Positions 1-8,780 of a DNA stretch of 28,362 nucleotides are shown here, in pieces. The notes beneath the pieces are model-generated. The model was given only the letters and a program-made list of their open reading frames with translations, was not told the DNA's origin and did no database searches. Location: IMG/VR virus record IMGVR_UViG_3300031963_000729, positions 1 through 28,362 of that record. One strand, given 5' to 3'. The stretch comes from a virus. A program made the translations under genes and the position numbers. The stretch's first letter is position 1, and each line of letters begins with the position of its first letter.

Positions 1-246
1 GTCATGTATATCCACAATACTGGTGGATCGACAAAACACATTACTGTGGTGTGGAATGATGCAAGTGCCGCTACTTCCTACGACATCCTGACTGAATACA
101 ACTTTACTTCTAAGCAATACCTTCAATTTGATGGCAATGCTTATATCGTTTTGGAAGAAGGCGATAAGATTCAAATTACGACTGAAGCGGGTAGTTCATT
201 CAGTTTTATCGCCACATTTGAAGTTTCAGGAGCGCAACGAACATGA
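1..246 (+). CDS. Small virion (head/neck-associated) protein, 5' end missing
   Basis: The reading frame is open from base 1 (GTC precedes the first ATG at base 4), so the gene very probably starts outside the window and the ATG is internal. The visible 81 codons read as a beta-rich domain with phrases such as IHNTGGSTKHITVVWND and YIVLEEGDKIQI. This resembles small phage proteins of about 110-120 residues that sit between capsid and adaptor genes and are often annotated as head fibre or virion protein. Its TGA overlaps the next ATG (ATGA at 243-246), so translation is coupled to the adaptor gene. The structural assignment rests on context and general resemblance; the exact role is unknown. 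Confidence 0.6.
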   Translation, partial: VMYIHNTGGSTKHITVVWNDASAATSYDILTEYNFTSKQYLQFDGNAYIVLEEGDKIQITTEAGSSFSFIATFEVSGAQRT

Positions 247-887
247 CCTACTTAGAACTTGTTAACGATGTGCTAGTTCGCTTGCGTGAAAGCACAGTAA
301 CGACTGTTGGCGAAACAACCTATTCTTCTTTGATTGGCAAGTTTGTCAACGATGCTAAGAGACAGATTGAAGACTCTTACAACTGGAATTGCCTTGCTCA
401 AACAATTACAGTAACGACTACCAGTGGTACAAGTTCTTATGCTTTGACAGGTGCGGGGCAGAAGTTTCGTGTTAATGATGCAATCAACACAACAAGTTTG
501 ATTGGTCTTCGCAATATTGAGTTTGTGGACATGAACCGCAAACTAAACCTTGGTGCGCCTTCTCAATCTATTCCTTCAGAGTTCTGCTTTAGCGGTGTAG
601 ATGGTAGTGGAGACACCAAAGTAGACTTGTTTCCAGTTCCTTCTGGTGCTTTTACTCTGTTGTTTGACCTTACAATTCCACAGGCTACTTTGTCTGCTGA
701 TGGCACATCTGTCAAGGTCTTAGACTATTTGGTTGCTCAGAGTGCGTATGCTCGTGCTTTGATTGAGCGTGGTGAAGATGGTGGAACAAACTCTAATGAG
801 GCTTATGCTTTGTTTAGAGGAATGCTCTCTGATGCGATTGCATTGGAGTCCACTCGTTATCCTGAAGACAACTTTGTGGCGGTCTAA
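243..887 (+). CDS. T7 gp11-like tail adaptor (head-tail connector) protein
   Basis: This is a 214-residue protein starting MTYLELVNDVLVRLRE, with a helical N terminus, a central beta-rich part and a helical C terminus (VAQSAYARALIERGED). Its length is close to T7 gp11 (about 196 residues), and this opening is typical of adaptor proteins that sit under the portal in short-tailed phages and receive the nozzle. It starts in an ATGA overlap with the upstream virion gene, and its TAA shares one base with the next ATG. The order adaptor, nozzle, fibre supports the call. The assignment is by family resemblance and gene order; no catalytic motif is expected. Confidence 0.7.
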   Translation: MTYLELVNDVLVRLRESTVTTVGETTYSSLIGKFVNDAKRQIEDSYNWNCLAQTITVTTTSGTSSYALTGAGQKFRVNDAINTTSLIGLRNIEFVDMNRKLNLGAPSQSIPSEFCFSGVDGSGDTKVDLFPVPSGAFTLLFDLTIPQATLSADGTSVKVLDYLVAQSAYARALIERGEDGGTNSNEAYALFRGMLSDAIALESTRYPEDNFVAV

Positions 888-2431
888 TGGCATCAGCACT
901 TCAAAGTTACAGTCTCTCAGCACCAGGCTTTTATGGCCTGAATACTGAAGATTCGCCCCTTGATTTAGGCTCTGGCTTTGCTTTGGTTGCGACTAACTGC
1001 ATCTTGGATCAGTATGGTCGTATTGGTGCTAGAAAAGGTTGGTCAAGGGTTAATGCTTCCTCTGGTGCTTTGGGTGCTAACGATGTTGGTGTGATCCATG
1101 AGTTAGTGCAGAACGATGGCACTCTTACAGTTCTATTCGCTGGCAACAACAAGATATTTAAGCTTGGTACTGCTAATGCGGTGACTGAGTTAACCTATGG
1201 TGGTGGTGGTTCTGCTCCTACTATCACTGCAAATAACTGGCAAACTGCATCCTTAAACGGGATTGCTTACTTCTTTCAAACAGGTCACGATCCTCTGATT
1301 TATGACCCCGCAGTAAGTACAACTACTTATCGCAGAGTTTCAGAGAAGTCAGGCTATGTTGCTACTGTTCCTCAAGCAAACATTGCTATTTCAGCATTTG
1401 GTCGTTTGTGGGTAGCTAATACGTCAACTGACAAAGTAACAGTTACCTTCTCTGATCTAATTGCAGGTCATGTATGGGGTGGCGGTACTTCTGGCTCATT
1501 AGATGTATCCCGTGTATGGCCTAATGGTGCTGATGAAGTGATGGGCTTGGCAGCGCACAACGATTTCTTATTTATCTTTGGTAAACGACAGATTCTTGTC
1601 TATTCTGGTGCTTCAACACCCGCATCTCTTGTTTTGAGCGACACAGTAGGTTCTATTGGGTGTATCGCAAGAGATACCATTCAAAGCATTGGCTCTGACG
1701 TTGTTTTCTTGTCAGACTCAGGTGTTCGTTCATTGATGAGGACTATTCAAGAGAAGTCTGCACCTTTGAGAGATTTATCTAAAAATGTTCGTTTTGACCT
1801 GAATTCAGCATTGTCAAGCGAGACATTGGCTAATTTGAAGTCTGTTTATTCAGAAAAAGAAGCCTTTTATTTGCTTGTTTTACCAACAACATTCCAAGTT
1901 TACTGTTTTGATACCAAGCAATCTTTGCAAGATGGGGCTTCCCGTGTAACCAAATGGGACTCAATTAATCCTACTGCCTTGCGTTCTTTGCGTAATGGTG
2001 ACTTGTACATTGGCAAGAATGGCTACATTGGTAAGTATGGAACTTATCTTGATGATGCCAATACCTATCGATTTGCGTACTACACCAACAATGCTGACTT
2101 GGGTAATCCCAACATGATTTCTATTCTGAAGTCTGTAACTGCCATTGTGATTGGTGGATCAAATCAGTTTCTAACGATCAATTGGGGTTTTGATTACTCT
2201 GGTTCTTATCGAGCAGAGAACGTCTATATCCCTACAACATCCAGTTATGAGTATGGGACTGCTGAGTACAACATTGCTGAATACACAAGTGGTGTGCCAA
2301 TTAGGACGCTAACAGCAAATGCTTCTGGTGCGGGAAAGATTGTTCAAACTGGTTATGAAACAACGATTAACAATGTTTCATTGTCTCTTCAAAAGATTGA
2401 AATTCAAGCCAAAGATGGCAAAATAGGGTAA
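887..2431 (+). CDS. Tail nozzle / tail tubular protein B-like (P22 gp10-like stabilisation protein)
   Basis: The product has 514 residues. The N terminus (GFYGLNTEDSPLDLGSGFA, then ATNCILDQYGRIGARKGW around residues 35-52) matches the way nozzle and stabilisation proteins of short-tailed phages begin. The rest is beta-propeller-like, rich in short strands and turns (FGRLWVANTSTDKVTVTFSD, FLSDSGVRSL). Such proteins close the end of the short tail and hold the DNA in. The gene overlaps the adaptor stop by one base and is followed three bases later by the tail fibre. It is shorter than T7 gp12 (about 794 residues) and closer in size to P22 gp10 (472). Confidence 0.68.
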   Translation: MASALQSYSLSAPGFYGLNTEDSPLDLGSGFALVATNCILDQYGRIGARKGWSRVNASSGALGANDVGVIHELVQNDGTLTVLFAGNNKIFKLGTANAVTELTYGGGGSAPTITANNWQTASLNGIAYFFQTGHDPLIYDPAVSTTTYRRVSEKSGYVATVPQANIAISAFGRLWVANTSTDKVTVTFSDLIAGHVWGGGTSGSLDVSRVWPNGADEVMGLAAHNDFLFIFGKRQILVYSGASTPASLVLSDTVGSIGCIARDTIQSIGSDVVFLSDSGVRSLMRTIQEKSAPLRDLSKNVRFDLNSALSSETLANLKSVYSEKEAFYLLVLPTTFQVYCFDTKQSLQDGASRVTKWDSINPTALRSLRNGDLYIGKNGYIGKYGTYLDDANTYRFAYYTNNADLGNPNMISILKSVTAIVIGGSNQFLTINWGFDYSGSYRAENVYIPTTSSYEYGTAEYNIAEYTSGVPIRTLTANASGAGKIVQTGYETTINNVSLSLQKIEIQAKDGKIG

Positions 2432-2434
2432 ATC

Positions 2435-5248
2435 ATGTCAAATTACACCAAAACTACTAACTTTGCATCAAAAGACAATCTATCACCTGGCAATCCTTTA
2501 AAGATTGTTAAAGGTACAGAGATTGACACTGAATTTAACAATATTCAGACTGCAGTTGCAACAAAGACAGATAACTCTGCTGCCAACATTACTGGTGGCT
2601 CAATTACTGGTATCACAGATTTAGCGGTTGCTGATGGCGGTACAGGTGCTTCTACGGCTACTGCGGCTTTGAACAACCTATTGCCTAGCCAAACAAGCAA
2701 TGCAAACAAGTATCTTCAGACTGATGGCACTAATGCTACATGGGATGCAGTAAGCCTTTCTACTGCTGACATTACTGGAACTCTACCTGTTGCTAATGGT
2801 GGTACTGGTGTAACTTCTTCTACTGGCACAGGCAATGTAGTGTTGTCAAACTCGCCAACATTGGTGACTCCCGCATTGGGAACACCTGCTTCTGGTGTGG
2901 CGACAAACTTAACTGGTCTGCCTCTAACTACTGGTGTGACAGGCACTTTGCCCGTGGCTAATGGCGGTACAGGTATTACATCCTTTGGTACTGGTGTAGC
3001 TACATTCTTGGGTACACCATCATCTGCTAATTTGGCTTCTGCCGTTACAGATGAAACAGGATCAGGTGCTTTGGTGTTTGCCAATAGCCCCACTTTGGTA
3101 ACTCCTGCCCTTGGAACACCCGCTAGTGGTGTTTTAACCAATGCTACTGGCTTGCCTATCAGTACAGGCGTTTCAGGTCTTGGAACGGGTGTGGCGACTT
3201 TCCTAGCTACTCCTTCAAGTGCAAATCTAATCTCTGCTGTAACAGATGAAACTGGTACAGGTTCTTTGGTTTTCGCTACCTCGCCTACATTGGTAACTCC
3301 TGCTCTAGGCACTCCATCTGCTTTGATAGGCACGAACATCACAGGCACTGCCTCTGGTCTGACTGCGGGTAACGTCACTACTAACGCTAACTTAACAGGT
3401 GCAGTCACTTCTGTTGGCAATGCAACATCTTTGGGTTCATTTAGTTCTGCTAACCTTTTGGGTGCTTTAACAGATGAGACAGGAACAGGGTCAGCAGTAT
3501 TTGCTACCTCTCCTACTTTAGTTACACCTATCCTTGGAACGCCTACTAGCGCAACCTTAACAAACGCTACAGGTCTTCCTATCGCTACAGGTGTATCAGG
3601 TCTAGGAACTGGCATTGCAACGGCTCTAGCGGTCAATACAGGCTCATCTGGTGCGCCTGTCATCAATGGTGGTGTTCTTGGTACACCCTCTAGCGGTACT
3701 GTAACTAACCTTACTGGTACGGCTTCTATCAATATCAATGGTACTGTGGGTGCTACTACGGCTTCTACTGGTGCGTTTACAACCCTGACAACAACAGGAA
3801 CAATTAACTTGTTGACTGTTGGTCGTGGTGCGGGTGCTGTGTCTACCAATACTGCGGTGGGTGCTAGTGCTTTGGCAAATAGTGGCACTGGTGGTAGCAA
3901 TAGTTCATTTGGCGGATTAAGTTTAACCAATAACACGGGTAGTTATAACAGTGCATTTGGGTATGGAACGCTATATGCAAACACAACAGGCATTTCTAAT
4001 GCGGCATTTGGCGGTGCTCAAACAGCATCTGCGGCACTTGGTAACAATACAACAGGCTCGTACAACACGGCACTAGGCGTTGCGGCACTTCAAGCCAACA
4101 CCACAGCATCTCAAAACACTGCCGTAGGTTATCAAGCCACAAATAGCAATACAATAGGCGCAAACAATGTTGCAGTGGGGATGCAGGCACTTTTCTCCAA
4201 CACCACAGCATCTAGCAATACTGCTGTAGGTTATCAGGCGGGGTATGGTAATACCACGGCATCTGAAAACACTGCAATAGGTTATCAAGCAGCTTATTCA
4301 ACAACTGTTAATTCTGGAATTTTAGCTGTAGGTTTTAAAGCTGCTTATTCAACTGCCGTAGCCAATACTGCTGCCGTTGGGTATACAGCATTGCAAAACA
4401 ATACTACAGGTGCAAGAAATCAAGCATTTGGTAACTATGCTTTATTTACAAATACAACAGGAGCAAATAATCATGGATATGGTGATTCTGCTTTGTATTA
4501 CAACACTACAGGCTCAAACAACACGGCATTAGGAGCATCGGCTCTTCTTAACAACACCACAGCAAATAGCAACACAGCCGTAGGTTATCAGGCCCTTTAC
4601 ACAAGTATTACAGGAGGTTCTAATACTGCTTTTGGTTATCAGGCTGGATACTCTTGCACTGATGCTTCAAATACATTTATTGGTCAAAGCGCAGGATTGT
4701 CAAAAACAACTGGAACAGGAAATATTTACCTTGGCAACGAAGCTGGCAGTACATCAACAACTGGCGATAATAATGTATTGATTGGCAACGCAGTTCGTGC
4801 TTCATCTATCACAAACGGTTCTGAACTTGTTATTGCTTCTGGTTACAACTTCACAGGTAAAGGTTCAAATACAGGATTTATTAGTCCCAATGGTGGCGGT
4901 GTTTATCAAGGCAACAACTCCTCGTCTTGGTCAACTACTTCCGACCAACGCCTAAAGAAAAACATTGCTGACAACAATGATGGTTTGAACAAAATCAATT
5001 CAATTCGTGTTCGCAACTTTGAGTATCGTATTGAAGAAGAAATTACAGAATTGTCAACACATTGCGCCATTGCAAAAACTGGCGTTCAACTAGGTGTCAT
5101 AGCCCAAGAACTGCAAGCCGTTCTGCCTGAATGCGTGAAACAAGAATCTACTGGCGTTCTGTCTGTGGACACCGACAACTTGACTTGGTACTTAGTCAAT
5201 GCTGTTAAAGAATTAGAAGCCCGTATTAAACAACTTGAAGGAAATTAA
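2435..5248 (+). CDS. Tail fibre with YadA-like head repeats and self-cleaving S74 chaperone
   Basis: This 937-residue protein has three zones. Residues about 1-450 carry repeats of the type [19 protein letters not shown] and VTDETGTG, typical of receptor-binding fibre shafts. Residues about 465-800 carry a trimeric-adhesin-like head with NTAVGYQA motifs in 17-residue units. The last roughly 100 residues form a peptidase S74 intramolecular chaperone (SDQRLKKNI, then [13 protein letters not shown]). In the endosialidase family cleavage follows a serine that works with a lysine five residues on; here these are S836 and K841, giving a mature fibre of about 836 residues and a released chaperone of about 101. 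It is the host-recognition protein. A small gene starts two bases after its stop. Confidence 0.9.
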   Translation: MSNYTKTTNFASKDNLSPGNPLKIVKGTEIDTEFNNIQTAVATKTDNSAANITGGSITGITDLAVADGGTGASTATAALNNLLPSQTSNANKYLQTDGTNATWDAVSLSTADITGTLPVANGGTGVTSSTGTGNVVLSNSPTLVTPALGTPASGVATNLTGLPLTTGVTGTLPVANGGTGITSFGTGVATFLGTPSSANLASAVTDETGSGALVFANSPTLVTPALGTPASGVLTNATGLPISTGVSGLGTGVATFLATPSSANLISAVTDETGTGSLVFATSPTLVTPALGTPSALIGTNITGTASGLTAGNVTTNANLTGAVTSVGNATSLGSFSSANLLGALTDETGTGSAVFATSPTLVTPILGTPTSATLTNATGLPIATGVSGLGTGIATALAVNTGSSGAPVINGGVLGTPSSGTVTNLTGTASININGTVGATTASTGAFTTLTTTGTINLLTVGRGAGAVSTNTAVGASALANSGTGGSNSSFGGLSLTNNTGSYNSAFGYGTLYANTTGISNAAFGGAQTASAALGNNTTGSYNTALGVAALQANTTASQNTAVGYQATNSNTIGANNVAVGMQALFSNTTASSNTAVGYQAGYGNTTASENTAIGYQAAYSTTVNSGILAVGFKAAYSTAVANTAAVGYTALQNNTTGARNQAFGNYALFTNTTGANNHGYGDSALYYNTTGSNNTALGASALLNNTTANSNTAVGYQALYTSITGGSNTAFGYQAGYSCTDASNTFIGQSAGLSKTTGTGNIYLGNEAGSTSTTGDNNVLIGNAVRASSITNGSELVIASGYNFTGKGSNTGFISPNGGGVYQGNNSSSWSTTSDQRLKKNIADNNDGLNKINSIRVRNFEYRIEEEITELSTHCAIAKTGVQLGVIAQELQAVLPECVKQESTGVLSVDTDNLTWYLVNAVKELEARIKQLEGN
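4046..4654 (+). repeat. 51-bp tandem coding repeats in the tail fibre (two blocks of five)
   Basis: Two blocks of five exact-length units of 51 bp (17 residues) lie at 4046-4300 and 4400-4654. The unit pattern is NTTxSxNTAxGYQAxxx; examples are [17 protein letters not shown] and [17 protein letters not shown]. Each unit probably adds one coil of a trimeric YadA-type head. The 99 bases between the blocks hold irregular units. Bases differ between units while the residue pattern is kept, so the repeats are old and under selection at protein level, although recombination between units could change fibre length. Confidence 0.85.
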
Positions 5249-5249
5249 A

Positions 5250-5468
5250 ATGATTAACGAAACACTAACACCAGAACAAATTGCACAGCACTACTCTGCT
5301 GCTATGGACTCGGTTAACCTGATTAACGCAGGTAAACCAGAAGGAATGTCTGATGCAGATTGGGCAGATTGTCTGTCACGCAATAAAGAACATCTAATAA
5401 TTATGGTTTCAAAGACGTTTTGGACAAATGAGGATTTGACTCCTTTCCATTCCGCTATTAACGCTTAA
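5250..5468 (+). CDS. Small protein after the tail fibre, function unknown
   Basis: The ATG at 5250 is preferred over an in-frame TTG at 5235 because GAAGGAAA lies just upstream. The product has 72 residues and begins MINETLTPEQIAQHY. It is acidic, helical and has no membrane segment or signal peptide; the middle part (MSDADWADCLSRNKEHLIIM) looks like an amphipathic helix pair. Its place directly behind the fibre suggests a fibre-associated or assembly protein, but no motif proves this. Codon use is like that of its structural neighbours. I do not recognise the family. Confidence 0.65.
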   Translation: MINETLTPEQIAQHYSAAMDSVNLINAGKPEGMSDADWADCLSRNKEHLIIMVSKTFWTNEDLTPFHSAINA

Positions 5469-5473
5469 AAATA

Positions 5474-6121
5474 ATGTTCTACGTTTACGAACACATCCGA
5501 CTCGATACCAATGCCGTCTTTTATGTTGGCAAAGGTAAGGGGCGTAGGTGTTTTGAGGAAAGACGTAGGAATCAGCATTGGAAGCGAGTTGTTTTAAAGG
5601 CTGGTGGTTTTGATGTTCGCATTGTTGTTGACAAAATTGATGAGGAACTTGCTTTTTTGGCTGAAGAAGAATTGATTGCAAAACTTAAACTACAAGGATT
5701 AACTCTTACCAATATTACAAATGGTGGAGAAGGTACTTCTGGTTATCAGCATACTGACGAGGCAAGAATAAAGTTTAGTAAAACAATGACTCGTACAATG
5801 GAAACATATAAGCATATTGTTAGAGAGAGACAGTTAGGTGAAAACAATAGCGCAAAAAAATTAGGCGTTGGCGATAAAATATCAAAAGCATTAACTGGAA
5901 GAAAGTTAAGCCTTGAAAGACGGATTAAAAGTTCATTGCCAAGAGGATTAAATCCAAAAGCAGTTAAAGTTTCTTTTAATGGACAAGAGTTTGGTTGTAT
6001 AAAAGATATGGCTGAATTTCTGAAATTACCTTACACAACACTTGTAAATAGGATGAGAAAAATGAAACAATATCATTGGACAACAGAAGACCTTGCATCA
6101 CTACAGGCAGCATCAGCATGA
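5474..6121 (+). CDS. Free-standing GIY-YIG homing endonuclease
   Basis: The product has 215 residues. The N-terminal nuclease domain has the GIY-YIG core in the form FYVYEHIR...FYVGKGKGRR (residues 2-25), followed by EEELIAKLK and the late conserved block NITNGGEGTSGYQHT (about 78-92). The tail (about residues 155-200: KAVKVSFNGQEFGCIKDMAEFLKLP, then TTLVNRMRK) looks like a NUMOD-type DNA-binding module ending in a helix-turn-helix. Such enzymes cut an unoccupied allele and spread by repair. The gene is AT-richer and more lysine-rich than its neighbours, which fits recent arrival. Its TGA overlaps the next ATG. No intron is visible. Confidence 0.85.
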   Translation: MFYVYEHIRLDTNAVFYVGKGKGRRCFEERRRNQHWKRVVLKAGGFDVRIVVDKIDEELAFLAEEELIAKLKLQGLTLTNITNGGEGTSGYQHTDEARIKFSKTMTRTMETYKHIVRERQLGENNSAKKLGVGDKISKALTGRKLSLERRIKSSLPRGLNPKAVKVSFNGQEFGCIKDMAEFLKLPYTTLVNRMRKMKQYHWTTEDLASLQAASA

Positions 6122-6258
6122 AGCTAGAGTTAGACATTAACGAAATCAACTTTGTTTTGCAGACCTTGGGAAACCTCCCATCGTCTAGCGGAGTTTGGCC
6201 TCTTATCGTAAAGATTAAAGAACAGGCTGAAGCGCAAGTTCCTAAAGAAGCGGAGTAA
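6118..6258 (+). CDS. 46-residue phage protein, unknown
   Basis: The ATG at 6118 forms an ATGA overlap with the stop of the homing endonuclease; longer in-frame extensions are less likely. The product begins MKLELDINEINFVLQTL and continues LPSSSGVWPLIVKIKEQAE. It is a small helical protein of a type often found between tail and ejection genes in short-tailed and aquatic phages. It has no membrane segment. It ends five bases before the next large virion gene. The function is unknown. Before the endonuclease inserted, it probably followed the 72-residue gene directly. Confidence 0.65.
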   Translation: MKLELDINEINFVLQTLGNLPSSSGVWPLIVKIKEQAEAQVPKEAE

Positions 6259-6263
6259 ACATC

Positions 6264-6788
6264 ATGGCAGTTACTAATGCAGATATTCTGGGGTGGTTGA
6301 ATGCCAACCCTGGTGCTGATGCGGCTCTTATCAATCAGACAATGGCAGAAGCGGGTGTTAGTGCTGCTCAATATCAATCGGCTACTGGTGCGCCTCCTCC
6401 TCCAGTAGCACAAGCGGTTGCTCCACAGGGAATGCTTAGTGGCCCTGCTCCTTCAGCACCTGCTCCTTCAGCACCTACTGTAAGTAATGCCGATATTTTG
6501 GGATGGTTTAACGCCAATCCAAATGCAAGTGATGCTCTGATCGCTAAAACAATGCAAGAAGCAGGGGTTACTCCTGTTCGTCTAGCACAAGTAACTGGTG
6601 CTCCTGTTGCAGAGGTTGTTAATCGTTTCCAAGCGGCTATTGCTCCTGCTCCTGTAGCTCCAACTCCTGCTCCTGCTAATCCAGCGGTAACAAATGCCGA
6701 CATTCTGGGTTGGTTCAATGCTAACCCTAATGCTGATGCGGCATTGGTTAACCAAACAATGCAAGCGGCTGGTGTTTCGCCATCACAA
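6264..6788 (+). repeat. Three-copy NADILGW module repeat at the start of the 835-aa protein
   Basis: Three homologous segments of about 100 bp begin near 6267, 6477 and 6684 and encode the NADILGW(L/F)NANP modules. Spacing is about 210 bp because of variable Pro/Ala linkers. The copies have diverged at many third positions, so this is an old internal duplication, not a sequencing artefact. The module looks like a compact three-helix unit and may bind a partner in the virion. Confidence 0.8.
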
Positions 6789-8771
6789 GTATCTTCTGCA
6801 CTTGCTTCTAACCCAGAGGTTGCTAAATCATACCTGACTCAGCAAATTCTTGGTCAAGGCACTACAGAAAAGTGGACAGGTGAAGGTAAAGGATCGCCCC
6901 AAGCTAATGCCGCTGACATGGCTAATATTTTGGCTGGCATTGGAATTACTGATATTACTCAGTTTGGACAATTGCCAGATGGAAGTTTTGGTAACAAGTT
7001 AACTGGTCAACCCGTTCCTAATACATATTCAGAGCGTCAAACTGGTAATGCTTTTGGTGGAACTTTCTCAGGAAAAGGAAACACAGGTTATCGAGTAGAG
7101 TTTGATGCCTCTGGTAAGCCTCTTTTCTATACAACAGGTGCGTCAAGTTCTGATGTTCCTAGTTGGGTTAAACCCGCCTTAATTCTTGGTGGTGCTTATC
7201 TTGGTTTAGGTGGTGTAGAGGGATTATTGGGTGGTGCAGCTCCTGCAACATTAGGTGTTACTGGTTCTACTGGTGCTTTTCTAGGCGAGGGTGTTTTGTC
7301 TGGTATTGCGGCTTCAGATGCGGCTTTAGCTGCTGCGGGTGGATTGGGGGCTGGCTTTACAGCAGCAGGTCTGCCATCTGGTGTTGGTACTTTCTTGGGA
7401 GAAAATGTAGTATCAGGCATTCCAGCCTTTGATGCGGCTTTTACATCAGCTGGAGGATTGTTTAATCCTGCTTTTGGATTGCCTGTTGGTAATGGTGCTT
7501 TCATTGGTGAAGGAGTGCCTACAGGAATTCCTGCTTCTGATGCCGCATATTTAAATGCAGGTGGCGTTTTCAATCCTGCTTATCTTGCCCCTGCAATTTC
7601 TACTGCAATTCCTTCTGGTGGAGTTTCTCCTGTAGCTATTCCCTCAGGTGCGCCTTCTACTGCGCTTCCTTCATCACTTGTTAATGCAGGTGTATCAACC
7701 GCAGTAAATAAGATTATTGGTGGTGGTACATCAAATATTGGTGGAATTCTTAATACTGGTTTGACAACAGGTGCAGGTCTTCTTCAACAACAAACATCAC
7801 GTGAAGCGGCTCAAAGAGCGCAAGCAATGATTGATGCTGAGACTGCTGCCGCTAAAGCGTCTGCGACTTTCCGTCCCATCGGAATGACTACTCGATTTGG
7901 TACTTCACAGTTTGGTTTTGATCCAGCAACAGGTCAGTTGACAAGCGCAGGATATACATTAAGCCCTGAAGCCAAAGCACAACAAGACAGGTTCATGGCT
8001 TTGTCTCAGCAAGGTTTGACTCAAGCAGAACAAGCACAACAACAGTTTGCTCCTCTTCAAACAGGCGCTCAAAGGTTGTTTGGTCTTGGTAATCAGTACT
8101 TGGCTCAATCTCCTGAAGCGGTTGCTCAGAACTATCTCAATCAACAGATGGCTTTGTTGCAACCAGGCAGAGAGTTAGAGTTGGCTAATCTGCAAAACAG
8201 ACTTCAACAACAAGGTCGTGGTGGTTTGTCGGTTGCTCAAGGCGGTACTTTGGGTGCTACTACTCCTGAACTACAGGCTTTGTATAACGCTCGTGCTACA
8301 CAAGAGGCTCAATTGGCGGCTCAAGCTCAACAAGCTGGTCAACAACAGGTTGCATTTGGTGCGGGATTGCTTGGTACAGGCGCACAGACTATGGGTCAGT
8401 ACTATGGTGGTCAACAAGCCGCTTACGCTCCTTACACGACTGCTATGGGTCAGGTTCAAGGGCTTGAGGCTTTGGGTCAACAACCCTTCCAAATGGGTGC
8501 GACTCTTGGTCAAACAGCATCTACTGCGGGTGCTAGGGCTGGTGCTTTAGGCTTAGAAGGTGCAAATATTAGTCAACGATTGGCTACAGGTGCTGCCGCT
8601 ACTACCAACCCATACTCTACTGCATTGGGTGGTGTTGCTTCTAATCCCGCTTTTGGTCAACTATTGGGTGGATTGTTTAGTAATGTACCAACAACCGCTA
8701 TGAGTGCACCAGCAACAACATTTGGTACTGGTAACTATTATGGCAATCAAGACCTTGGCTTATATTTGTAA
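6264..8771 (+). CDS. Large repeat-bearing internal virion / ejection-type protein (835 aa)
   Basis: This 835-residue protein is rich in Ala, Gly and Gln. Three copies of a ~34-residue module (V-T/S-NADILGW-L/F-NANP, then QTMxxAGV) start at residues 2, 72 and 141, joined by Pro/Ala linkers. A hydrophobic Gly-rich stretch (about 300-335) precedes a second triplicate set (GAFLGEGVLSG, GTFLGENVVSG, GAFIGEGVPTG starting at 337, 375 and 411). The C-terminal half is Gln-rich and helical (EAQLAAQAQQAGQQQ). Size, composition and position before two other large helical proteins fit the internal-core or ejection proteins that cross the envelope with the DNA. No enzymatic motif is seen. GGAG lies upstream of the ATG. 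Confidence 0.6.
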   Translation: MAVTNADILGWLNANPGADAALINQTMAEAGVSAAQYQSATGAPPPPVAQAVAPQGMLSGPAPSAPAPSAPTVSNADILGWFNANPNASDALIAKTMQEAGVTPVRLAQVTGAPVAEVVNRFQAAIAPAPVAPTPAPANPAVTNADILGWFNANPNADAALVNQTMQAAGVSPSQVSSALASNPEVAKSYLTQQILGQGTTEKWTGEGKGSPQANAADMANILAGIGITDITQFGQLPDGSFGNKLTGQPVPNTYSERQTGNAFGGTFSGKGNTGYRVEFDASGKPLFYTTGASSSDVPSWVKPALILGGAYLGLGGVEGLLGGAAPATLGVTGSTGAFLGEGVLSGIAASDAALAAAGGLGAGFTAAGLPSGVGTFLGENVVSGIPAFDAAFTSAGGLFNPAFGLPVGNGAFIGEGVPTGIPASDAAYLNAGGVFNPAYLAPAISTAIPSGGVSPVAIPSGAPSTALPSSLVNAGVSTAVNKIIGGGTSNIGGILNTGLTTGAGLLQQQTSREAAQRAQAMIDAETAAAKASATFRPIGMTTRFGTSQFGFDPATGQLTSAGYTLSPEAKAQQDRFMALSQQGLTQAEQAQQQFAPLQTGAQRLFGLGNQYLAQSPEAVAQNYLNQQMALLQPGRELELANLQNRLQQQGRGGLSVAQGGTLGATTPELQALYNARATQEAQLAAQAQQAGQQQVAFGAGLLGTGAQTMGQYYGGQQAAYAPYTTAMGQVQGLEALGQQPFQMGATLGQTASTAGARAGALGLEGANISQRLATGAAATTNPYSTALGGVASNPAFGQLLGGLFSNVPTTAMSAPATTFGTGNYYGNQDLGLYL

Positions 8772-8780
8772 GGAATCATC

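Noticed and set aside
2716-3936. 406-codon open frame on the minus strand across the tail fibre repeats
   Set aside because: It mirrors the repetitive GTP/ANGGTG coding on the plus strand; the product is a monotonous Val/Pro/Ala sequence with no domain and no ribosome site. Antisense openness follows from the codon choice in the fibre.
4046-4654. Diversity-generating retroelement target in the tail fibre
   Set aside because: No reverse transcriptase or template/variable repeat pair is seen in the window; the repeats are structural 17-residue units.
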